From assembly GCA_027067055.1 (NCBI GenBank), contig JAMOMK010000071.1:46665-110664 (forward strand): 64,000 nucleotides of DNA, in the 5' to 3' direction. The DNA is from Lysobacterales bacterium (GTDB lineage: Bacteria > Pseudomonadota > Gammaproteobacteria > Xanthomonadales > Marinicellaceae). A model generated the notes under the pieces. It did not search any database. It had not been told where the DNA came from and was given only the letters and a program-made list of their open reading frames with translations. A program made the translations under genes and the position numbers. Shown here piece by piece: positions 45,036-53,363 of this stretch; the first letter of the stretch is position 1, and every line of letters starts with the position of its first letter.

Positions 45036-46045
45036 TACTTTATTGGTTGATAAATGTGAGTAATTAAGTCAGGTTCTGAAACTTTTGCAGGGTCTGTGAC
45101 ATAGTCCTCCCATGAATTACCATTTTTCTCTAGTTTATTATAAGCAAGGTACTCATTTAATACTTCGTATGATTCTTTAAAGTTTTTATAAGAGCCTTTA
45201 TGTATTAACTTAACTGCTTTGCCTGCATACATTTGGGCGGGATTAATTGCCTGTTTTACATCTTCTTTTTCATTGTTAACAACAGGAATAGCGGCTAAAA
45301 ACTTAAAATTATTTTTATCAAAACTAAGATTGATTAATTTGGGAGTGCCACTCATGCTCATTTTATTTACCACAAGAAAACCAATAATTTTCTGATAAGC
45401 TTCCCCGACAATTTTTGAGATGTCATCCTTTCCAACTGTTGCTGAAGACTCAAAAGTATAGATTGCTTGCTCAGGAGTGTTCACTATAGACAGAGATGAA
45501 AAGTCGTTTTTTGGTAACGATTCAACGTAAATCTTTAGTTTGTTTAATCCTTTTTCATAATCCGGTGCAATCATGTCTTCAATAACAAGACCAAAATAAC
45601 GATAAAACACATTCATGCCAAAATCATTTTCAAACGCCCATGTCACTTTGGTCTTATCGCCTTTTTGTTCAAGTGAAATAATAGAATAAGCAGGCGCATC
45701 ATCTTTGCCAAAAAACATTTTTGTTTTAGTATGGTCGTTTTCTACGGATTCTATAATTTCATTTGTCCCATCTCCAACACTAGAATTTCCATGCCATTCA
45801 AGTTTTGAACCCACTCCTGATTGTGGTCCTGAAACAATATATTCTGCATTGACATCCAAGTCGTACCACGGAGACCATTTGTTGAAATTTTCAAAAGCAT
45901 TAATTACCTTGAAAATTGTCGCTTTATCTCGATTGATTTGGACACTGCGTTCAAGATGAACTTTTGATGGCAAAAAGAAACCAACAACAACCGCAACTAA
46001 AATTAAAAAGAAAAGAGCTAAAACAATATATCGAAGAGTTTTCAT
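45035..46045 (-). CDS. SRPBCC / GyrI-like domain protein
   Basis: A 336-residue protein with an N-terminal hydrophobic helix (YIVLALFFLILVAVVVGFFLPSK) that anchors it in the membrane. Residues about 28-175 form an SRPBCC (polyketide cyclase-like) domain (ATIFKVINAFENFNKWSPWY, GVGSKLEWHGNSSVGDGT, TKVTWAFENDFGMN). Residues about 185-330 resemble a GyrI/AraC effector-binding domain (YTFESSATVGKDDISKIVG, GKAVKLIHKGSYKNFKESYE). It probably binds a hydrophobic small molecule. It leads a two-gene leftward unit and diverges from feoA. Confidence 0.88.
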   Translation of the reverse strand: MKTLRYIVLALFFLILVAVVVGFFLPSKVHLERSVQINRDKATIFKVINAFENFNKWSPWYDLDVNAEYIVSGPQSGVGSKLEWHGNSSVGDGTNEIIESVENDHTKTKMFFGKDDAPAYSIISLEQKGDKTKVTWAFENDFGMNVFYRYFGLVIEDMIAPDYEKGLNKLKIYVESLPKNDFSSLSIVNTPEQAIYTFESSATVGKDDISKIVGEAYQKIIGFLVVNKMSMSGTPKLINLSFDKNNFKFLAAIPVVNNEKEDVKQAINPAQMYAGKAVKLIHKGSYKNFKESYEVLNEYLAYNKLEKNGNSWEDYVTDPAKVSEPDLITHIYQPIK

Positions 46046-46152
46046 GACAATAATAAATGATAAATAGATAAGGAATCATAACGATATTATGACCATTATC
46101 AAGATTATTCTACAAAAAGATAAAAGCACTTGATTTTATAAAATATTTAATT

Positions 46153-46172
46153 GATAATGAGAATGATTATTA
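46153..46172. promoter_or_regulatory. Fur box upstream of feoA
   Basis: GATAATGAGAATGATTATTA matches the Fur consensus GATAATGATAATCATTATC in most positions and lies 14 bases before the feoA start, so it should block transcription when iron is plentiful. Confidence 0.75.
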
Positions 46173-46186
46173 TTTAGAGCGAAACC

Positions 46187-46408
46187 TTGTTACCATTAAC
46201 TAAAGCACAAACAGGCAAACAATACAAAGTTGAAAACCTTAAGTCACTCAAGTCACTCTCAAGAAGACTGGCAATTTTAGGTTTGAATACTGGTGTGTTA
46301 ATTGAACTGGTGGCATTGTACAAACACGGTGCTGTCATTAAAACACCTTTTGGGAATATTGCACTAGGATCTGACTTACTCGATTCAATTCTAGTCACAC
46401 TGGCATAA
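46187..46408 (+). CDS. feoA: Ferrous iron transport protein A
   Basis: FeoA is a small SH3-like cytosolic protein that assists FeoB. The 73 residues (LPLTKAQTGKQYKVENLKSL, then RLAILGLNTGVLIELVALYK and TPFGNIALGSDLLDSILV) match it. The start is TTG: an in-frame TAG lies three codons upstream, so no ATG is available. It lies nine bases before feoB. No feoC is present downstream. A Fur-like box precedes it. Confidence 0.92.
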   Translation: MLPLTKAQTGKQYKVENLKSLKSLSRRLAILGLNTGVLIELVALYKHGAVIKTPFGNIALGSDLLDSILVTLA

Positions 46409-46417
46409 GTTACGATT

Positions 46418-48505
46418 ATGGCAACAGAAAAACCCCTTGTTGCTCTTATTGGCAACCCGAATTGCGGCAAAACCACTCTTTTCAACCAACTAACTGGCCT
46501 AAATAAAAAAACAGGTAACTGGTCAGGTGTTACAGTTGATTCATCTTATTGCTCCGTAAATTTCAATGAACTTGATTATAATCTCGTTGATTTACCCGGA
46601 ATTTATGGTCTTTCTATTGAGTCACAAGGACAAGACGAATCGCATGTTCAAGAGTTTTTAGCACAACAAAATCCTGATTTAATCATTAATGTGATCAATG
46701 CCACATCACTGGAACGTGGTTTATTTTTGAGTTTAGAACTACTAGAAATTAACGCCCCAATTATCACTGTTTTAAATATGTGGGATGAGGCACAGCAGCT
46801 AAACCTATCAATTGATACGACAAAATTAGCACAACAACTAAACTCTCCTGTTATTACAATGGTGGCATCCACAGGTATTGGGATTGATGCATTAAAAAAT
46901 AAAATCTGTGAAACCACACAACTAAGGACAACCATTCAGCTTAACGAAATTAAAGAGCCTGATTTTGAATACACGCTTAATAAAGCAAAAGGCATAAGCT
47001 CTGATGTATTGATTCAACCCAAAAGCCAACCAACAAAAGTCAGCAAGCTAGACACACTAACCACTCACCCTGTTTGGGGCATGTTATCGTTTTTCTTTGC
47101 TATGTACATCATGTTCTTCTTTGCCATCAATGTCTCGGCAGTTTTTATTGATTTTTTTGACTTAGCCACAGGTGCGGTATTGATTAATGGTGGGCACCAA
47201 CTGTTTGACAGTCTTGGTTTTCCCTCTTGGTTGACTGTTATTTTAGCTGATGGTATCGGCGGGGGCATACAAACCGTTGCCACATTTATTCCTGTTATCG
47301 GTTTTTTGTATTTGGTCTTAACGTGGTTAGAAGATTCGGGTTATATGGCGCGTGCCGCCTTTGTGATGAATGGAGTCATGCAAAAAATTGGCCTATCAGG
47401 GCAAGCTTTTGTGCCCTTAATAGTCAGTTTCGGCTGTAATGTTCCAGCTATTATGGCAACAAGAGCCCTACCATCGCGCCGTGAACGACTAGTAACAATA
47501 ATGATGGCACCCTTTATGTCTTGTGGCGCACGCTTATCCGTTTATGCATTGTTTGTCGCTGCTTTTTTTAGCAACTATGCGGCATTGATTGTTTTTGCAT
47601 TGTACTTTACTGGAATTTTAATCGCTGTACTCACTGGCTTGATGCTACAAAAAACCATCCTGCCAGGTAAAGCCGAACCTTTCTTAATCGAACTGCCACC
47701 GTGGCGATTACCCACATTTAAAAATCTTCTTATTGGCACATGGTCACGTTTAAAAAATTTCTTAGTGGACGCAGGTAAAATCATCATCATTATGGTGATG
47801 TTGATTCAGGTTTTTAACTCGATTGGTAAGGATTTTTCTTTTGGCAACCAAGACTCAGAAAACTCAATGCTGTCAGTGACGGCAAAAGCCGTTGTGCCAA
47901 TTTTTGAACCGATGGGAATTGACGAAAGAAACTGGCCAGCAATCGTCGGTATATTAACTGGCATTCTTGCCAAAGAAGTGGTCGTTGGCACACTCGATGC
48001 AATTTACACGTCATTAGACAAAGAAAACAATAGTAACCAACAACCTGAAAGCATCAAACAAGGCTTAATAAATGCGGTTGTTTCCATCAAAGACAATGCC
48101 ATTGGATTGAAGAACTTAATCCTCGACCCGCTTGGGTTTGCATCCATAAAATCACAAGACCAAGGTGTGAATGATTCACTATTTGGCATTATCCGTGATC
48201 GCTTTGCCGATAAATATGCCGCCTTTGCTTATTTACTGTTTATTCTACTCTACTTCCCCTGTGTTGCCGCAACTGCTGCCATCGCACGCGAAGCAGGAGT
48301 CAAATGGGCAATCTTCTCAGGCACATGGAGCACAGGGCTGGCATACTTAGTTGCCACCAACTTCTACCAACTAAGCCACTTTTCACGCAATCCATTAAGT
48401 GCAAGTTTATGGTTGCTCGCTTTTATCGGAATAATCACAACCCTCTATTTTTACCTGAAAAGAGTCGGAAAACGCGTGGATTCAATCCAACTAAAAGTAT
48501 TGTAA
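46418..48505 (+). CDS. feoB: Ferrous iron transporter FeoB
   Basis: FeoB is the inner-membrane ferrous iron permease with an N-terminal GTPase. The 695 residues (shorter than Escherichia coli's 773) begin with LIGNPNCGKTTLFNQLTG (G1), VDLPGIYGL (G3) and VLNMWDEA (G4). The membrane part has the two gate motifs: FGCNVPAIMATRALPSRRER and its second half EVVVGTLDAIY, with a final helix WLLAFIGIITTLYFYLKR. It follows feoA in an iron-repressed operon. Confidence 0.97.
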   Translation: MATEKPLVALIGNPNCGKTTLFNQLTGLNKKTGNWSGVTVDSSYCSVNFNELDYNLVDLPGIYGLSIESQGQDESHVQEFLAQQNPDLIINVINATSLERGLFLSLELLEINAPIITVLNMWDEAQQLNLSIDTTKLAQQLNSPVITMVASTGIGIDALKNKICETTQLRTTIQLNEIKEPDFEYTLNKAKGISSDVLIQPKSQPTKVSKLDTLTTHPVWGMLSFFFAMYIMFFFAINVSAVFIDFFDLATGAVLINGGHQLFDSLGFPSWLTVILADGIGGGIQTVATFIPVIGFLYLVLTWLEDSGYMARAAFVMNGVMQKIGLSGQAFVPLIVSFGCNVPAIMATRALPSRRERLVTIMMAPFMSCGARLSVYALFVAAFFSNYAALIVFALYFTGILIAVLTGLMLQKTILPGKAEPFLIELPPWRLPTFKNLLIGTWSRLKNFLVDAGKIIIIMVMLIQVFNSIGKDFSFGNQDSENSMLSVTAKAVVPIFEPMGIDERNWPAIVGILTGILAKEVVVGTLDAIYTSLDKENNSNQQPESIKQGLINAVVSIKDNAIGLKNLILDPLGFASIKSQDQGVNDSLFGIIRDRFADKYAAFAYLLFILLYFPCVAATAAIAREAGVKWAIFSGTWSTGLAYLVATNFYQLSHFSRNPLSASLWLLAFIGIITTLYFYLKRVGKRVDSIQLKVL

Positions 48506-48887
48506 CAACACGTTTTTAACAACAAATCCCGTGTAGGATGGGCCGCGCCCATCGGCAGAGTATCAGAAAACTCGATAATCAAAAAAACGGGGTCATTGAG
48601 AGAAGGAACGACGTGGCAATTTCAATGGGTATCGTGGTTTTGTTTGGAACTGAAAAGAAAACAGAGGTTTGCAGAGCGTGGGAGCGAGTCAAAGGTGACC
48701 AAGGAGTCTTCGGGTGGTTGACTAAAGCCAACTACCCGTATAAGTTCTTTTTATTTAAAAAACCTGCTTTAAGGTTGGTTGAATATTTCTATACATTTCA
48801 ATCACCTACCCTTTAAGTAAGTGCTATTTGGGCAAGCCGCACCTTACAGGTTAAGAACAATTGTTTGGTGAAACCAAATTTACATTG
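48506..48887. repeat. Non-coding stretch with degraded interspersed repeats
   Basis: This 382-base gap holds no credible gene. GATGGGCCGCGCCCATC at 48537-48553 is a GC-rich palindrome unlike its surroundings. The next 80 bases include GGTCATTGAGAGAAGGAACG, followed by ACGTGGCAATTTC, a decayed form of the widespread bacterial palindromic repeat that reads about GTCATTGCGAG...GGCAATCTC. Another G/C-rich hairpin-like patch follows near 48826. The long frame at 48538-48816 has no domain and covers the repeats, so I do not call it. Confidence 0.55.
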
Positions 48888-49208
48888 TTAATTTGAAATA
48901 TAATAAAAACCCAACATAATTAAAACAATAGCAGCTATTAATATTAGTGAAGAATAAGAAGACTTGCTGGACTGCTTGATTACTTTTTCTTTTTTAGGAA
49001 TGTTCTTTTCCCATTCAATAATCACTTCCTTTGCCTGCTCAAAATCTTCTTCATCAACCATGACTTTAACCAAACCTTGTGGTTGCAGTTCACCGACTCC
49101 TCCTTGCAATAAGTCGCCCATGATATGGCTAGGAATATTAGCAAAACTTAATTGATCTTGGATGAGTTTGGCATCAATTGATGAATTGGCTTGGTAAATG
49201 GTTATCAT
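48888..49208 (-). CDS. DUF2007 domain protein with C-terminal membrane helix
   Basis: A 106-residue protein. Its first 70 residues (MITIYQANSSIDAKLIQDQL, SHIMGDLLQGGVGELQPQGL, VKVMVDEEDFEQAKEVI) are a DUF2007 domain, annotated elsewhere as a putative signal-transducing or prokaryotic signal-transducing protein. A basic linker then leads to a C-terminal transmembrane helix (SLILIAAIVLIMLGFYYIS). The domain thus faces the cytosol on a tail anchor. Divergent from mutL. Function unknown. Confidence 0.85.
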   Translation of the reverse strand: MITIYQANSSIDAKLIQDQLSFANIPSHIMGDLLQGGVGELQPQGLVKVMVDEEDFEQAKEVIIEWEKNIPKKEKVIKQSSKSSYSSLILIAAIVLIMLGFYYISN

Positions 49209-49236
49209 ATTTTTAATGATAGCATATAATAGCTCT

Positions 49237-51045
49237 ATGAATCAAAAAATACACAAGCTACCGAGTCTCTTGGTTGACCAAATTGCCGCAGGTGAGGTGA
49301 TTGAGCGCCCTGCTTCGGTGGTTAAGGAGTTGGTAGAAAATGCACTCGATGCCAAAGCCACGCGCATTACTATTGAGATTGAAAATGGTGGTAAGAAATT
49401 GATTCGCATCACCGATAATGGCATCGGTTTGGGCAAAGAGGACATGACCCTGGCAATAGAACGTCATGCCACCAGTAAAATCAATTCTTTAGAAGATTTA
49501 GAAAGCCTAAACTCTTTGGGTTTTCGTGGCGAAGCTTTGCCGAGTATTGTTTCGATTAGTCGCTTTAGTTTAATTTCTAAAACTGCCGATAGCGATTATG
49601 CGTTTCAACTAAACTGCTTGGGTGGTGCTTGCGAAGCTGTTAAACCAGCGCAACATCCACAAGGGACAACAATCGAAGTGCGCGATTTATTTTATAACAC
49701 ACCCGCACGTCGACGTTTTTTAAAAACCGATCGTACGGAGTTTTTACGGATTGATGAATTGATAAAGCGGGTTTCTTTATCCCGGTTTGATGTGGGATTT
49801 TCCTTGATTCATAACGGTAAAACTGTACGTAGTTCTCAGGGTGGCGACCAAGAAGCCAATAAGAAAATGCGTATTGTGCAATTGTGTGGCAAAGATTTTT
49901 TTGAGAATGCTTTTTTTATTGATGAACAACGCCACGGCATGCGCCTTTATGGTTGGGTTGCTAAACCTTCATGGAATCGTGCTTCGGCCGATAGGCAGTT
50001 TTTTTACATCAATGGACGCATGATTAAAGATAAACTCATTGGACATGCAGTTCGGCAAGCTTACCAAGATGTGTTGTTTCATGGTCGATTTCCTGCTTTT
50101 GTTTTGTATTTTGAACTCGATCCAACATGGGTTGATGTCAATGTTCACCCGACAAAACACGAAGTGCGCTTTCGCGAATCCCAACAAGTGCATGGTTTTA
50201 TTTTTGGTTCTCTAAATCACGCCTTGTCGCAAACAAAACCCGGCTCAGATTTACAAGCCAGTGGTGAACTTGGGTTAAATACTGCCAATATTGCGCCTGT
50301 GGACTATTCCAAAATGCAATCATCTTTGCAATTTGGAAGACCAAGTGGCACAACTTACGTTGCCGAAGCACCCAATAACTACTTACAATCCATCGCACAG
50401 GCGAGCCAAGGATTGCCCTCGTTTCAAGATAGTGTAAACACAGCACAAGACCAAGAGGAAATGCCTCCTCTTGGTTATGCAAAAGCCCAAATTCATGGTG
50501 TTTTTATTATTGCTGAAAATGCCCAAGGCATGATTGTGGTGGATATGCACGCCGCACACGAGCGTATCACTTACGAGTATTTTAAAGCCAATATCGAAAA
50601 CCAAGGCATTCGTTCACAAACCTTATTAGTTCCGCTTGCTATAACCGTGAGTGAACGTGAAACTCATGCCGTGGAACAACACAAAGCGTGGTTTGAAAAA
50701 TTAGGTATTGGTATTCAAGTCGGCTCAAAAGAATCAGTTATAGTCCGTAAAGTACCAACCCTACTTGCTAAAACCGACATAGAAAGCCTCATCAAAGACG
50801 TCTTATCCGAAATTGTTATGTTAGGTTCAAGTACAAAAATAGAAGCCAGCATGAATGAACTGCTCTCCTCAATGGCTTGCCATGGTTCGGTGCGAGCTAA
50901 CCGCCAAATGACTATCGTAGAAATGAATGCCTTACTGCGCGAAATGGAAAAAACCGAACGTGCCGATCAATGCAACCACGGCAGACCCACATGGGTTCAA
51001 ATGGATATGAAACAATTGGATCGCTTGTTTTTGCGCGGGCAATAA
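49237..51045 (+). CDS. mutL: DNA mismatch repair protein MutL
   Basis: MutL couples MutS recognition to strand incision and UvrD. From the ATG at 49237 (MNQKIHKLPSLLVDQIAAGE) it has 602 residues; the frame extends 13 codons upstream but only into the shared promoter gap. GHKL ATPase motifs: ELVENALDAKATRI, ITDNGIGLGKEDM, LGFRGEALPSI and GTTIEVRDLFYNTPARRRFL. The C-terminal domain has DMHAAHERI and a final MACHGSVRANR. No DQHAA(X)2E(X)4E endonuclease motif is present (it reads DMHAAHERITYEY), so incision depends on a MutH-like partner. Confidence 0.95.
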   Translation: MNQKIHKLPSLLVDQIAAGEVIERPASVVKELVENALDAKATRITIEIENGGKKLIRITDNGIGLGKEDMTLAIERHATSKINSLEDLESLNSLGFRGEALPSIVSISRFSLISKTADSDYAFQLNCLGGACEAVKPAQHPQGTTIEVRDLFYNTPARRRFLKTDRTEFLRIDELIKRVSLSRFDVGFSLIHNGKTVRSSQGGDQEANKKMRIVQLCGKDFFENAFFIDEQRHGMRLYGWVAKPSWNRASADRQFFYINGRMIKDKLIGHAVRQAYQDVLFHGRFPAFVLYFELDPTWVDVNVHPTKHEVRFRESQQVHGFIFGSLNHALSQTKPGSDLQASGELGLNTANIAPVDYSKMQSSLQFGRPSGTTYVAEAPNNYLQSIAQASQGLPSFQDSVNTAQDQEEMPPLGYAKAQIHGVFIIAENAQGMIVVDMHAAHERITYEYFKANIENQGIRSQTLLVPLAITVSERETHAVEQHKAWFEKLGIGIQVGSKESVIVRKVPTLLAKTDIESLIKDVLSEIVMLGSSTKIEASMNELLSSMACHGSVRANRQMTIVEMNALLREMEKTERADQCNHGRPTWVQMDMKQLDRLFLRGQ

Positions 51046-51046
51046 A

Positions 51047-51559
51047 TTATGAACCTAAATTTACAATTAGTTGAAACACCCAATATAAAATAGTTCCTGC
51101 GCCGACAAACAAACTAGCGATTAAAAAGTAAATAATAACAATGCCCCAGTCAAAAGCACTTTGTTTAGTGATAAGTTGTCTATTATTTGTATAATTTGCA
51201 CCACCAGATGGTGAGTTAATAAGCCCTAAGGATTTTAATTCAGACTTCATAGGTTCGTCAAATTCATCAATTGTTTCATACTTGGCACTCTGGGGAAACT
51301 GACTTGTGAGACTTCCTAGCTTTTTCTTTGCTTTAACTTTAAAAAATAAGTCAATTTTAGATTGGTATTGTTTGGTTCTTTTTCCTGATAAAAAGTAATA
51401 GATTCCAGCATTGACATCATCTTTCATTAAAGACAAAACGTGTGCGTAATCCTCAAACAGTTGTTTATCATATTCTTTTTGTCCAATTTCGAAACGTAAA
51501 AGTTCTTTTGCTTTCCAAACGCAACCAGCATCTATTTCTTTTTGAATATCCTCTTTCAT
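51047..51559 (-). CDS. Hypothetical helical protein with one membrane segment
   Basis: A 170-residue protein. The N-terminal 90 residues are helical with TPR-like spacing (DAGCVWKAKELLRFEIGQKE, YAHVLSLMKDDVNAGIYYFL), the sort of pattern annotated as DUF6584, then a polar linker and a C-terminal transmembrane helix (WGIVIIYFLIASLFVGAGTILYW). It is probably tail-anchored with the helical domain in the cytosol. It converges on mutL with one base between the stops. The DUF6584 match is tentative; function unknown. Confidence 0.7.
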   Translation of the reverse strand: MKEDIQKEIDAGCVWKAKELLRFEIGQKEYDKQLFEDYAHVLSLMKDDVNAGIYYFLSGKRTKQYQSKIDLFFKVKAKKKLGSLTSQFPQSAKYETIDEFDEPMKSELKSLGLINSPSGGANYTNNRQLITKQSAFDWGIVIIYFLIASLFVGAGTILYWVFQLIVNLGS

Positions 51560-51622
51560 GTATTAAATCATAGAGGGTGCTTCTTAAAAACTCAACCTTT
51601 TAAGTAAAAATATTTACGTGCT

Positions 51623-51865
51623 TTAGTTAATCCATTGTTTCATTAATTCTTTAATCTTAGTTTCATAAGTTACACCTTCTAGGTTAGCTCTTTGTTTGAA
51701 AGCGATGAGTAGGTAGTCAGGAATTTTAATTCTAATACTTCTTAATGGTGACGGCTCATCAGAGATTGCAAGCTTGTAATTTTCTATAAAATCCAGTCTT
51801 TCCTCAATACTTAATTTTTTACAACGCTGCAAATACTCATCAGAGAATTTTTGTAAAGTTTTCAT
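51623..51865 (-). CDS. Orphan RHH (CopG/BrnA-like) antitoxin-type protein
   Basis: An 80-residue protein. The C-terminal half IRIKIPDYLLIAFKQRANLE then GVTYETKIKELMKQWI is a ribbon-helix-helix domain as in BrnA or CopG-type antitoxins, which repress their own promoter and neutralise a toxin. The N-terminal half is helical. No toxin gene (such as BrnT) is visible next to it: the upstream gap is only 58 bases before argO ends, and the downstream gene is unrelated. It may be a solitary regulator or the survivor of a lost toxin-antitoxin pair. Confidence 0.75.
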   Translation of the reverse strand: MKTLQKFSDEYLQRCKKLSIEERLDFIENYKLAISDEPSPLRSIRIKIPDYLLIAFKQRANLEGVTYETKIKELMKQWIN

Positions 51866-51923
51866 AATTTTACTATTACCTCAAAAACAGGGTAAATCTT
51901 AATTAATTTTTTACAAGTATATA

Positions 51924-52517
51924 TCAAACAAGCAAACTAACCGCCAAACCTAGCATCAATACACCAACAAAGGCTTCTAAAAATTTCCATGCCATTGGTT
52001 TTTTAAAAATTGGGATTAAAATTTGTGCCGAATACCCTAAGCTAAAAAAGAACACAAAAGACGAAGTGATAGCACCAAAACCAAAGGCACGAGCATTGTC
52101 AAATTGGGTAGAAACTGAACCCAATAGCACAACCGTATCTAGATAGACATGTGGGTTTAACCAAGTAAAAGCTAAACACATTAAGGCAATCTTTGCTCTG
52201 CTAGTTTGCGCTTCACCTTCGGGATTTAGAGTATGTGAATTGTGGTAGGCTGAATAAAAGCTTTTTAAGCCGTAAACAAACAAGAAAATTGCACCAGCAA
52301 AACGTGAAATTTTTTCAATAGAAGGGTATTGTTCAACGATAACACCAAATCCTGAAACACCTAAAAATATTAAAAAAGCATCTGAAGCAGCGCAAATACT
52401 GCATACTAAAAACACGTGTTGTTTCTTCAAACCTTGTTTTAGCACAAAGGCATTTTGCGCACCAATGGCTAAAATCAAAGACAAACCTAATGTAAAGCCT
52501 GATACAAAAGAATCCAT
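51924..52517 (-). CDS. argO: LysE/ArgO family amino acid exporter
   Basis: A 197-residue inner-membrane exporter of the LysE family, with about six helices. Family signatures: GFTLGLSLILAIGAQNAFVLKQGL (residue 7) and TWLNPHVYLDTVVLLGSVS near 115, as in ArgO, which exports arginine and lysine. I start at the ATG at 52517, which overlaps the pnuC stop by one base (TAATG); the frame continues upstream into pnuC but without conserved residues. Substrate assignment is by family. Confidence 0.9.
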   Translation of the reverse strand: MDSFVSGFTLGLSLILAIGAQNAFVLKQGLKKQHVFLVCSICAASDAFLIFLGVSGFGVIVEQYPSIEKISRFAGAIFLFVYGLKSFYSAYHNSHTLNPEGEAQTSRAKIALMCLAFTWLNPHVYLDTVVLLGSVSTQFDNARAFGFGAITSSFVFFFSLGYSAQILIPIFKKPMAWKFLEAFVGVLMLGLAVSLLV

Positions 52518-53128
52518 TAACTCATTGCTTCTTTCTGTAATGCCATCGTCTTTTTCCAAGCCTTAATTCCAATGAAGATTAATACTATATATGCCACATA
52601 CAACGCCGCCACAAAATAGTAGTGCTTTTGCCAAAATATGTAAATAGAAAGCGTGTCAATCAACAACCAATAATACCAATTTTCAAACACTTTTTTCGTG
52701 ACCATCACCGTGGCAACTACCGATAAAATGGCTACAAATGCATCAAGGTAAGGAAAAGATGCACCAATTGATGCCATAAAATAACCAATAATTGGAGTCA
52801 AAATCAATGCACCAATGGCAATGTATAAATGCATTTTGTTTGTCCAAAAGTGAATTTTGACCTCTTCTTTATCGACTTTATTGACCCATTGTCGCCAACC
52901 ATAAACCGCCATAACCAAGTAATAGACATTCAATAAAGATTCTGAAAACAAAGCACCTTCATGAAAGAGATAGATAAAAAGAGCGGTACTGACAAAAGCA
53001 AAAAACCAACACCAGATATTTTCCCGCACCACTAAAATCAGGTACAAAACAGCGCATACCACTGCAACAACCTCAAGTGGTGATTGCGCCATAAACGCTG
53101 CGCTTATTTTCTCTAGTGCTTCATTCAT
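52517..53128 (-). CDS. pnuC: PnuC-family vitamin transporter
   Basis: A 203-residue inner-membrane transporter with about seven helices: ENIWCWFFAFVSTALFIYLFHE, ESLLNVYYLVMAVYGWRQW and the later ENWYYWLLIDTLSIYIFWQKHYY are PnuC family marks. PnuC imports nicotinamide riboside, while PnuT-type relatives import thiamine and often sit in TPP-riboswitch regulons. None is visible immediately upstream, but the window has a riboswitch-controlled TonB receptor 5 kb away. Nicotinamide riboside is the default substrate and thiamine the alternative. It overlaps argO by one base. Confidence 0.87.
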   Translation of the reverse strand: MNEALEKISAAFMAQSPLEVVAVVCAVLYLILVVRENIWCWFFAFVSTALFIYLFHEGALFSESLLNVYYLVMAVYGWRQWVNKVDKEEVKIHFWTNKMHLYIAIGALILTPIIGYFMASIGASFPYLDAFVAILSVVATVMVTKKVFENWYYWLLIDTLSIYIFWQKHYYFVAALYVAYIVLIFIGIKAWKKTMALQKEAMS

Positions 53129-53316
53129 AAATTTTTAATAGTAGTTAGTATTTATTTAATTCTACCCTTTATCAATACCAGATTAAATAATTATTCCCAT
53201 ACGAGATAATTTCTTTTTGTACACATTGGTTTAGAAATATAATCAGCACTAAAGGCAAGAAAACTATGATTTATGTCAAAAGAAGCAGCAAAAGCACTAA
53301 ATAGTGCTTGCCAATA

Positions 53317-53340
53317 TTATATTAGATATATCTAATATAA
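53317..53340. promoter_or_regulatory. 24-base perfect palindrome before the octaheme cytochrome gene
   Basis: A perfect 24-base dyad, centred on GATATATC with arms ending TTATATTA and TAATATAA, sits 23 bases before the chosen ATG. A smaller AGCACTAAATAGTGCT hairpin lies 15 bases further upstream. The position and symmetry suggest an operator for a dimeric regulator; the protein is unknown. Confidence 0.5.
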
Positions 53341-53363
53341 GTGAATTTAAAGAGATTTGTATC

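Noticed and set aside
48538..48816. 92-codon frame after feoB
   Set aside because: It reads through a GC-rich palindrome and a degenerate dispersed repeat; protein has no recognisable features.
51047..51559. Toxin partner of the RHH protein
   Set aside because: Separate by 63 bases, has a membrane helix and TPR-like repeats; nothing points to toxicity, so recorded only as a weak idea.
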